Positions 54,696-64,000 of a stretch of DNA of 64,000 nt are shown here, one piece after another. Every line of letters begins with the position of its first letter. Positions within the stretch are counted from its first letter, which is position 1. The DNA lies in NCBI RefSeq assembly GCF_015706575.1, contig NW_024037059.1, forward strand, positions 33,366,129 to 33,430,128. The letters run 5' to 3'. The notes below the pieces were generated by a model. The model saw nothing but the letters and a program-made list of their open reading frames with translations, was not told the DNA's origin and made no database searches. A program made the translations under genes and the position numbers. Source of the DNA: Patiria miniata (lineage: Eukaryota > Echinodermata > Asteroidea > Valvatida > Asterinidae).

Positions 54696-57000
54696 CATGT
54701 ACATGTACATGGCTGCTATCACGGTTTTGTGCGAGATCCCGCCGGATGTACAACGCTTTTGGACACAGCAAATGAAGAAGCCGAAATCACCATTTTATTA
54801 ACATTTTTTAAATATAGTGTCATACAAAAATGAAAAACATTGTACAAAGCCATGTGTGCTTGGCAATTTCCTCTTTCAACTATAAAGTTGCACGCTGGAA
54901 GGCTGGAAAAGCCATTAAAAAAATCTGAGCTGGGAGAGCATATTGACCTAAAATATCGGCTTCATTTGAAGCATTACTTTGTTCGTCAGTGTATTTTGAA
55001 TAGTCAGCCAACATTTAAAAATCGTTATTTGGGGTGGGTGTGTGGGGGGGGGGGGGGTGTCAAAATAATTTCGAAAAAAAAATTCGAAAGTTTTAAACAT
55101 TGACTATTCTAAATGGCTCCAAACCCGTATAAAAATGGTTTCGTAGAAGTCTCAAGAACGGCATGCGCACTTTGTAAGAAGGTAATTTCGGCACAGTTTG
55201 AAGTTGTGATGAAGGAAATCTAGAAGGCGCGGGTAGGCTCGCGAGATAACTAGGCCTATACTACATGTCTACGTGTTAATTAACCACGCAATACACGCAT
55301 CAATTTACCCACCGATCGTATCGTTCCTGGACTGCCATGCAAACTAAACAACCCGGCTAAATCTTCGACCTTTGTGAAAGGCAAGACGTGCAATTATCAC
55401 GGGCGTCGCTAGAAGGGGTGGGGTGGGGGAGGGGGGGGGTTGACACCCCATTAATCTTTTGGTGGGTCAAATCGTATGTCCATCGACAAATTAACCGGGT
55501 TAAAGATTAGTGCTTGATAGCGTCCATGATTGTCCGCTTTGAACAGTGCTCCCTGTAGGTAGGTGCTGTGGGCAAATTTGTTCCCCCTCCCACCTCCGAG
55601 TCCCCACACTCAAAGTGGTCTGGCTACGGACGCTTCAGATAATTAGTTTTCTTGTCCGCTAATGCAGTCACTGATTTATTTGGTGCCTCTCCGAAAAATA
55701 ATAGCAAATCCATCAAAGTACGTGTATGGTACAAACATAATTATTAAAATACAAACTAATAAAATGACGCTAATGTGACAGGCATGGGTCATTGTGACTG
55801 ACATTCTTACGAAAAGCACACGAACTCAACAAACGGGACAAAACTTGGACCCCACTCTGTCGTTCATTATGGTTGTCCTGGTAAAAAACCGAACGGCCAA
55901 AAAAAAAAAAAAAAAAAAAAAATGTTTAGCGTCCCCGCCCCCTCCCCTTTTGGAGGCCCCAAAATGATAAATTTTAAACAGTGACTTCATTTTGGCCTCT
56001 TCATCTGTTGCATCTCGCCCATATAAAGCTGGTATGTAATTTCCTGAGTCCAAGTGGCGGCCACTTAAAAAAAAAAGCTGGCGGCCATCTTGAAAAATAG
56101 CCGGGTCGGGCGGCCTTTTTGGAAGGGAAAAAAAAGGAGCCGGGCCTCCTCCTTCCTTTTTTACAAAAAGGCAGGATGCTAAACATGTTTTTTTTTTACT
56201 TGGCCTAATAGCTTTTTGGCAGTATTCTTGTTGATGCTGAGAGCAAACGGAGTTAATTGGGCTAAAAGCTAAAAGCATACATTACTGTCACTTTGGAAAT
56301 ATCAAGGTTGCTCTCTGTAGCCTTCTTTGTAACTCCAGAACCAAAGATAGGTCCATTACGTGTTCGTGTCTTTTATCTCTTCATTTTATTCCAGTTTTCT
56401 TTCTCTTGTTTTCAAACGCTTCGTACAATATATCTGAGAGGTATCATTTCACGTATATTACATTATATACAGTTGATTTCCATATAACTATCTTCTTTCG
56501 ATTACAATTAAATAATTAATATACTCTCATAGAATTATTTCGTTAACTACTTTATCAAACCAAAAAATCTATTAACTTTATTTTGAAGGTATCTTACACG
56601 TTAATATAACGTTATTAATAAAGCTGGCTCAATTTTTCTCGCATCCTATTTTTTTCATCCTTGTATTTTTTTTTAATAATCTAGAAAAAATAATGAAAGT
56701 CGTCATTGTTTTACAAGAACTTGCTTACTGACATAACACATACATCTGAATCAGATGAGTCGCTCTACATCCCGGAAGCTAGAACACATGTCCACATCAT
56801 ATTGATTTATTTTGGGCAACAATACGATTTGGTACGCACGAAGATACCTGGCTGGCTAGGAATGGTACTCCCAATAAACGCTTGTCATGTCAGCAAACTT
56901 GGGCGTCTTTGGAATATTATTCCCTGATTTGTTCTCTCTTGGCGTTGACAGTAAAATATCTAGTTTCTCATAGTGGTATACGTACTTTGCTCTTCATTTC
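54696..57000. other. Gene-free stretch with low-complexity runs
   Basis: G runs near 55030 and 55418-55440 and the MITE at 55895 are the only structures seen. A 150-codon - strand frame at 55826-56278 runs through homopolymers and repeat and is not a gene. Confidence 0.5.
55895..56205. mobile_element. MITE with GGCC-A(n) ends
   Basis: Left end GGCC followed by an A run and ATGTTTAGCGTCC; right end GGATGCTAAACAT, T run, TTGGCC. The ends resemble the nested element at 50020. TAA follows the right end; the left flank is AAC, so the target duplication is uncertain. Confidence 0.65.
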
Positions 57001-60000
57001 AGCATTTTCACACACTATGGTCATTTAGAATGAACTTTTGATTCACTTACGAAAAGACAAATGAAACAAGATCAAATGCCTAACAGCACAAACATAATCG
57101 TTGATATTCAAAGCAACAACGTATAATTATATAGATATTTTCTCTGAAAGATTGTCTCAAGAACATTATTCACAACGTGTTTTAAAATTTCATTTTGAAC
57201 ACGTGTAAACATGCAAGTTCACGACACGTGTATCATGCACAATGCCACATCCTGCATGTGCGCACAGCAGCACATGGTTTTATAATTATACGCCAATGCA
57301 GTTTTCTTTTAACATGGTGCATTTGCCGTTATTTTCTGAGGAAAAGCCTCAAACGATGCGTGCATGTTTACACTTTTCGAAGGGAAATTAACTATCATCC
57401 ACAATTTCTTCTGGCTAACTTGATTTCACCACAACACAATACATCTACAGGGAATGGAAAGACAATGATAATTTGGAAACAATTATCAACAAAAGTAAAT
57501 ATTTAAAGTAACAAAATCATCATAACTTTTGTAGGACGTACAAAATACACTTTTTGAAAGTATTTTCTTGTTGTTCAAATTTGCTTGGAATTATGAATAC
57601 CACTTTTGAAGGCAACTGTTGCAACTTTCAGACTTACAGATTCAGGATGTAGTAGTAAACCAACTAATGCAAATAACTGTAAAATCAAGAGATTTAAATA
57701 TGGCTAATGAATATCAATCTGCATATCTGAATATACGTACAGGAATATGAATAAACATAAGGGAATGTCTTTGGTTGGTTGGTTCGCTTAATTAAATGTG
57801 CATAAGCAAGAGTACACAAGTAAACTATTGTCCATACACATACAACTGAACTTACAGCACAACATGTCTGAAAATAACAAGTATATTTTTGTCCAAATTG
57901 AGACAATCATTTCTTTACAGTGCAATTATTTCAAAATAATAGAAAGCTTTGGTGCACGTTAACTGCTGCATTCAAAACTCCGTTGGAAATTAATGAAAAG
58001 CAATATAAGTTACAAAGCCTGCATTTACTAGGTTCAAATTACTTAATTTCAGACTGTTTAGAGTTGTCATTTATGAAAAATCAATTGACAGCTATCACCT
58101 TTCACTGTAAAAAAGGGGCAAAACAGTAATGGAAACATATACATTTATTTGGCACATTCGAACGGTATTATTTTAAGTCACTTAATTTTCCTAGATGTTG
58201 GAGTTGGCTGGTGTAGTATCCCTTTTTAATGACAGTATTTGGGTCGAAAACAAATTTGTCTCAAAAGAATCCACAAGCCTCTTCTGCTTCACCAAACATT
58301 CATGAGTAAAATGCGTAATAATCTTTTTCTTACAGCCATAGAATATTCTTATCTGCATCTAAATGCTATCATCTTGAAAGTTACGGGATCTCTTCTTTGA
58401 GTGTAATTTGGTCCATGAATATTTGTGTTTCAGAACTGGCATACTTTAAACTAACCTTACAAAATGCAATGTTCTCCATATACTTGAAAAAGAAGGGTGT
58501 AATATGTACGGGCAAATCTACTGGTCATTTTAGGGACTGCCTCGTTGGACTAAAAAAAAGTGCAAATAAGAAAAATTGATGAATAGTTTGAGTGGTCGTA
58601 CTCTTAAAAGTCTTGAAGGCTGAACACTTTGGCATCTAGACCTGCGGCAGTTTTTATAGGAATATTATGCCATCAACAGATTGATCATGTAACATCTGAA
58701 GTCATTACACTGCTGCATTGCCTGATTCAGGGAAAACTACAAAACCTTGAAATACTTAGAAAGATGAGGGGGAAACCCCAAACAAGCAAAGAAAACCGGG
58801 ATCTGTGGTGAACTCAGAATGGCACGCATCTCTTTGGCAGAGATTTAACCTGCCTTAGTGAGCAAACGTACAGGAATGAATATAAATCTGTCAATTGTAA
58901 AACGTTTCTTGACTTGAAGCAAACAACACAATATCAAAAGTAATGAAGTGAAAAAAGTGACTATAATGTTAACGTAAATGCTCAGATGTCACATTAAATT
59001 TTGTATCTGAAATACAGTTTCAAATGTGGCATCGGGAACGTAACACAAATGCTGAACTGAAAACCCAAACCTCTTGAAAATTAAGAAAAGAAAATGCTTC
59101 AAAAGATGAACAAAGTGATAGAGAAAAACAAAGGTGCTAAACTACTTTACAAACAACTTTACTTGACACCAGCCGTCTTTTGTCAGACAGAATATCTTAC
59201 TGGCTGACAATGTATTAGAATCAGAAATCTCAAAAGAAAAAAGGAACAAAAATGACTTGAAATGAGACTAAATTCTATGATTGATCTACATATGACACAC
59301 AAATTTCAGTTCAGTTTCCAGATATATGAAAAAAATGTGCGATCACACATTTTGTACATTTTATCAGCAACTTGGATATAATCTGTAATAGCAAAGAGTT
59401 CAAAAGTTATCTGAATGTATTTGGCAAATGTAAATTGAAACTTTTTTGGTGGAATGCACATGTTGAAGAATTCTTCATAAATTAAATACCATTAGATTGG
59501 AATATACCTTTTTCATAAAAATTACATGGAATTTTCTTTAATTTTTTAATTGCTTTTGAAAACAAGTGTTGAATGTCTTTCCATCCTGATCAACGAAATC
59601 AGAAGCATTGACAAACACACATTAATTAACTAGAATCAACTTGAATACATGTACAAGTCATTCCTTCACATGTAGGGACACACGTTAATAGGGACATGAA
59701 CTTGTCCGAGACATTTTCAAACTTCATACATCATCAAAGAGAATATTTTAAAAGCTCACTCTTGCTGATATTGTCAATATTCAAAATACTTTTTCATGTA
59801 ACAAAAAAATATTGAACATATTTATGACATGTGCATGTCATTTCAAAAATCAGCACGAAAATTGTACATTGTATCGCATAGAAAATGACAAAACATTTAT
59901 AGCGGTTGAAGTTTTTGGCAGAAACGTTGAAAAAAATTTGTACAAATGAATTGATGACCTCGATGTTAAAATACAATCTAATAGAATAGAGATTAGCACA

Positions 60001-60148
60001 CATCATACAACAAACAATTTCTTCAAATCTCACCCAATCTCAACAAAACTCACCCAATGTTTCAGCACACTAGGCGCAGCATTCAAGCTGGATTTTTAAA
60101 GACTTGCCTTTTTTTCTTTGTTTAAGGAAAACACTGCAGAATGGTCTT
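57001..60148. other. AT-rich stretch, possible SGK 3' UTR
   Basis: No coding region, MITE or SINE seen over 3.1 kb, which is unusual in this window. It lies directly downstream of the SGK stop codon, so part may be a long 3' UTR; this is inference. Confidence 0.4.
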
Positions 60149-60319
60149 TTAGTCATCAAATGCCTCGCTTGGTGGGACATATGTGAAGCCAGTAAAGGCA
60201 GAGTCTGCTTCCTGTACGCTGGCGCTAACCATGTGGGACTCAATGGACCGACCAACTGACTGCGGTACAGGCTCACGAACAAACTCAGGGTCAATGTTCT
60301 TGGTATCCATGTTGCTGCT
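60149..60319 (-). CDS. SGK: SGK last exon: AGC C-terminal tail
   Basis: 56 residues plus stop, from [20 protein letters not shown] to [15 protein letters not shown]. Acceptor TTTCAG on the - strand just above 60319, phase 0. The hydrophobic-motif phosphosite is Thr, as in AKT and PKC-type kinases, where human SGK1 has Ser. Confidence 0.93.
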   Translation of the reverse strand, partial: SSNMDTKNIDPEFVREPVPQSVGRSIESHMVSASVQEADSAFTGFTYVPPSEAFDD

Positions 60320-62135
60320 CTGAAATAGACAAAGTGTGTTTTGACACGGTGTTAACACTTATCTATTTAAATCAGCAGTTAAAAAGGATTTTATAAGTTT
60401 GATTAATTCATAGTAATTTATTAGTGCTTAGATTTCTCTTGTAATTTGAAATTGTATGCACTTTTGATCACTATTATGTGAAAAGCACGGGGATGCCATG
60501 TGTCCCTCGGGTGTGAAAATGCCATGTCCAACATTGTGTTCAAATTAGTCAACAATCAGGGGCGGCGGAACGGGGGGGGGGGGGGGGGGGGGGGGGGCTG
60601 GGGGGGCGTTTGCCCCCCAGATTTTCCCAAGTGCCCCTTTTGCGGCCATAAATGTGCCCCCTCGAGATAAATCAAAAATGCCCTTAAAGTATCTTACTAT
60701 TTCTTAGAAGTAACCATTTCCCAATAATGGTAGAGATATTTTGATATAAACGAGGAATATGAAAACCAAGTCCCAAAACCCATACAAGACGCCCTGAGAA
60801 TGGGCACATAATGTATGTTTAGCATATAATCATTGGTTTTGAAGAGCGCCCCCTATGTTGGAAGATGGTACCACCCCCCCACCCCCCCACTATTTGATTT
60901 TACGGAGGCCAAGTGTCCGGTGAAAAAAACGTGTCGACATTTCAGCACGGGTTTGCAAGTGCCCCTTTTGGGTGCTGCCCCCCCAGTTTCAAACCCGTTC
61001 CGCCGCCGCTGTCAACAATTGTTACATGTTAAGTTTTGGTTCAGTGGCAAAATTTAGCTAGCAAGTAACACATCTTGCATTTTAAGACCTACAGGCTCTA
61101 GATATGCACACAAGCTGAGAGGAGTCTTGGTATGATGACAGGGAGTACTTACAACACTAGGATTGAATGGAGGTGTGATCTCTCTAGCGTACAGTGCCTC
61201 CCAGTCGATGGGATCAAAGAACTCATGGGTCTTGATGACTTGGAAATCTTGGTCCCCTGCACCAAGTCTCTTCTTGCGGTCTTTCTGGAGCATCTAAATA
61301 ACAACAAGAAAACATAAAGCTCAATATTACAGATGCCATCTTAAAACGTTCTGGACATTTTGCAAAAGACACCTTTAGATGACAGGGAAAACAGAGGAAA
61401 CACGACAAATGCATCGAACAAGTCTCCTGCAACTTTGTAGCATCAATAAAGAATTAGTATCAAAACGCAGCTGAAATGTACGACCAGTTTATTAGAAGTT
61501 GCCTCTAACATATTTAGAAGCCATTCATTGAGAGAGGCTCAATGATACTGGACAGCATGCTAACAAACCCACAAAGCCACTGGTAGTGGTGTCCACATGT
61601 AAATGGCTTGACAACACATGATATGCATTACTGCACAATATGGATGGAATCCATTTTGTGTCCAAAATTAAAGACCGTTTTGTCACAGCTTACTGAGGCT
61701 AAGGCTGCATCCGAATCAGCTGTCTAGAGCTAGGTCTAGGTCTGCGCCCATTGAAAATACGCGGGGACGCGCTGACAATAGACGTAGCCGTAGTTCTGGA
61801 AGCCCGTTTCGGACACGGCCTAAGACTCTGTTCTATAGCAAGTACACTATTCAATACTGGCCAATCGATAAAAAAATAGTGAAGACAAGGCCAACATGGT
61901 TTCCAAAACTGTTCCCAACTGTTCTTGAACCTTAAAATGTGCACACACAAACAATCACCAAATTCGACTGTTCAAATCATTGAGCTTTGAAATGTGTTGA
62001 CTGTGATCCTGCGGTCTGGCTACTCACCCCTTCCAGAATGACTTTAGCTGGAGCAGAGAAGTTGCTCTTCATTCGCAGCGGTTTGTGGAGAATGTTGTCG
62101 TACATCTCGGCAGTGTCTCTGCTATAAAATGGTGG
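60149..62135 (-). CDS. SGK: Serum/glucocorticoid-regulated kinase (SGK), last three coding exons
   Basis: Exons on the - strand: 62135-62028, 61293-61153 and 60319-60149 (TAA). The joined protein reads [20 protein letters not shown], then [47 protein letters not shown], and the C-terminal extension [17 protein letters not shown] ending [16 protein letters not shown]. It follows human SGK1 closely, including the hydrophobic motif FxxF[S/T]Y (FTGFTY) that mTORC2 phosphorylates and the EPVP turn region. SGKs are AGC kinases acting downstream of PI3K, PDK1 and mTORC2. The catalytic N-lobe and the loop exons lie past 64000. Which SGK (1, 2 or 3) cannot be told from the tail; AKT is less likely because the motif ends FTYVPP. 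Confidence 0.93.
60557..61011. mobile_element. hAT-like MITE with exact 8-bp TSD, long G run
   Basis: Ends CAGGGGCGGCGGAACGGG and CCCGTTCCGCCGCCGCTG. The octamer TCAACAAT stands on both sides (60549-60556 and 61012-61019). A run of about 35 G follows the left end. It lies in the SGK intron between the last two exons and is related to 48980-49310. Confidence 0.9.
61153..61293 (-). CDS. SGK: SGK exon: end of kinase domain
   Basis: 47 residues, [20 protein letters not shown] to [11 protein letters not shown]. Acceptor TTTAG above 61293, donor GTAAGT below 61153. Confidence 0.94.
61703..61820. mobile_element. Small Harbinger-like MITE (TAA duplication)
   Basis: 118 bp with ends GGCTGCATCCGAA and TTCGGACACGGCC (imperfect TIRs), flanked by TAA at 61700-61702 and 61821-61823. 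Lies in an SGK intron. Confidence 0.68.
62028..62135 (-). CDS. SGK: SGK exon: C-lobe ([16 protein letters not shown])
   Basis: 36 residues. Acceptor TTTCCAG above 62135, donor GTGAGTA below 62028, phase 0 at both ends. Confidence 0.93.
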
Positions 62136-64000
62136 CTGGAAAAAAGTACAAAGTTTTTGAATGACAATAAGTTCAGTCTCCCAAAATTCAGGGCATTTTC
62201 ATTGCTCAGTTAATCAGTGTTGGAGGTCTCGACCAAAGTCTTGGTCTCGAGACTAGAGACCATTTTTTTCAGGCCTCGACGATTTTGAGGTCTCGGAATG
62301 TTGTGGTCTCGGTCTCGACTCCAAATGTCTCGGTCTCGGACAAAAGTCTCGGATCAAGACCTTGACGAGACCCGTTAAATATTCCAAAGTGTTTGAAGAC
62401 AATTATTCGATTAACAGCTTATGGAGTCGACACTGTATCACCAGGGCTAATCATAACGCATAGTGCATGTCAAAGAATTTCCGCACGGAGAGCACGCTTA
62501 TCGCTAGCATATCGCCGCTCAGTTAGTAGCATGGACTGTTTGTCAAAAATCCGTGTACAAACCGTGTGTCGTGACGTCCGTCACATGCGTGCATTGACTG
62601 ATGGCGACAACTATAGACTGTGTGAAAAATACATTGCACACTGCACGCACGGTGGATGTGTGTAGTCACTGCATGTAAACATCCATGCTGAAAGGTTCTC
62701 GCTCGTAGTATAACGGTGTAACATTAATATTTCAGAAATTATTTTGAGTTCACGTTTAATCATCATAAAGTGCTGTCTTGTCGAATTAGAAATTATGTCA
62801 AGTAATTCGTTAATCATAAAATTTGCTTTTAAGGAGCATAAAGAGTTTGTGGACAAAACATCAGGAAAACGAAAGGACTCGGCTACCTGCAGATTTTGTT
62901 TCAGTCAGAAGCGTATTACCGACTAGACTTGGTGCCAAGTCGGCTATTGTTCACGTACGTACGGTACCGGTTCCACGCACGCAAAATATCACTGCAATGC
63001 ACGAAGCCTGGTTCCCAGACCAACTGATGCTGACTATTGATGTTCAATAACTGACTTGGCAAAAACGCTTTCTATTTTGTACACAACATATAAGAGTATT
63101 TTGAATCGCTGGCGAATTCTATGCGAGCACTCTGACTGGTTCAGATTCCAGTGTGTATTCTAGGCCTCAACAGAAGGTCATTCCCATTACTTCGAGGGTT
63201 TGTGCTTTGTGTTGTGAAATATTCCAAAATTCATTATAGGGCATACACGACTCAAATAAATGCAGGCATGCAACTTGGAAGAAACCAAAAAAGAGGAAAC
63301 TCCAATCTTTACAAGACTTTGTGCAGTGTTTTTCAATTTTTAATGGCATAAGTGTGAAGTGAAAAACGAGGAAATCAGCTGATCCGAGGAAAAGTTGCAT
63401 GCCTGTAAATGAAGTATATCACAATGATACATTTTTTTCTATACACAATTGACCAAGCTGAGTGATTTGGCCGTTAAAACGTCGCCCGATCTGCAAATAT
63501 GTCCCGACGTATTGAGAAGAACTCCCCATGTAACGGAATGAACGAGTCCTCATTTGCATTGCGGTGCGCCATTGGATCTCACCGCAAAAATGCACTGCAT
63601 ATGTATTGCGCTTCACGAATATATGAATAACGGTGGAGAAGTTAACCTTCAAGTTGTTAGATATGTGACATATCTAGTCGCAGCCTGGCCGATTAGTACT
63701 AGACTTATACCGGCCGCGCCAATGGAGTTCGACTGAAGTTCACAGACAAAATACGACTATCTAACGACTTGTCATCAAGTCTAATTACCGACCAGGCAGG
63801 GACGAGTTCGGCCTTGCGTCTAATAATAGTTATTTTCATGTTAAAAAAGTAATCAAATTATCAGCAAGCTTTGACTTGATGAGTAGGATTGAAGCTGAGT
63901 GATTGTACGTTTTTATTTCGGTCCTCAAAGTTTTCACGGAACATGGGCGCCGCCATCTTGGATTGAGTGCGCCCTCGCACGTTATTTATTTATTTATTTA
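62136..64000. other. SGK intron (extends past right edge)
   Basis: No further SGK exon found; the preceding exon (ending near the VLYEMMYGL block in relatives) must lie past 64000. Apart from the hexamer element and a (TTTA)n run at 63982-64000 nothing is seen. Confidence 0.6.
62215..62372. mobile_element. Relative of the GGTCTC hexamer element
   Basis: Starts CAGTGTTGGAGGTCTCGACC, like the 12121 element, and consists of GGTCTCG words in both directions. The matching right terminus is not seen, so it is probably truncated. Confidence 0.6.

Noticed and set aside
55826-56278. 150-codon - strand frame
   Set aside because: Passes through a poly-A/T run and MITE ends; composition is low-complexity.

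Overview
The window looks like a piece of chromosome from an invertebrate deuterostome (echinoderm, hemichordate or cephalochordate; I cannot separate these). It carries single-copy, intron-containing orthologues of animal kinases (ROCK, SGK), a TMEM74-family gene otherwise best known from vertebrates, a single-exon rhodopsin-class GPCR and immunoglobulin-superfamily receptors. It is AT-rich and crowded with short non-autonomous DNA transposons and tRNA-derived SINEs. No rRNA, tRNA gene, CRISPR array or virus-like element was recognised.

Layout. 1-12.95 kb, + strand: the last nine exons of Rho-associated kinase (end of the Rho-binding/coiled-coil region, the PH domain with its inserted C1 finger, the C-terminal tail), with all splice phases consistent; the introns hold SINEs, fold-back elements and a hAT-type MITE built of GGTCTC hexamers. 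13-20 kb: no gene seen; several palindromic elements lie end to end. 20.2-20.74 kb, - strand: a single-exon two-pass TMEM74-like protein with CACGTG boxes upstream. 21.7-22.6 kb: a 5'-truncated LINE.

23.07-45.97 kb: the most distinctive part, a head-to-tail triplication of a unit of about 7-9 kb. Each unit carries one intronless gene for a type I membrane receptor with four Ig domains. Units 2 and 3 have intact 683-codon genes. Unit 1 is a pseudogene, split by a 308-bp hAT-like MITE with an exact 8-bp target duplication plus a separate 1-bp frameshift. The cytoplasmic tails differ mainly in tyrosine motifs (ITIM-like plus YxN in copy 2, ITSM-like in copy 3, lost in copy 1). The coding regions group copies 1 and 3, while the upstream flanks group copies 1 and 2, which suggests gene conversion.

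46-64 kb: more fold-back elements (one with a 70-bp minisatellite inside), a single-exon orphan class A GPCR on the - strand (51.2-52.2 kb), a gene-free stretch that may include the SGK 3' UTR, and the last three coding exons of SGK on the - strand (60.15-62.14 kb); the rest of SGK lies beyond the right edge.

ROCK and SGK are conserved intracellular kinases and TMEM74 proteins are known from autophagy work in mammals. The Ig receptor cluster looks like a lineage-specific signalling or recognition family. There is no sign that these genes form one pathway; the neighbourhood is an ordinary animal gene order broken up by mobile DNA.
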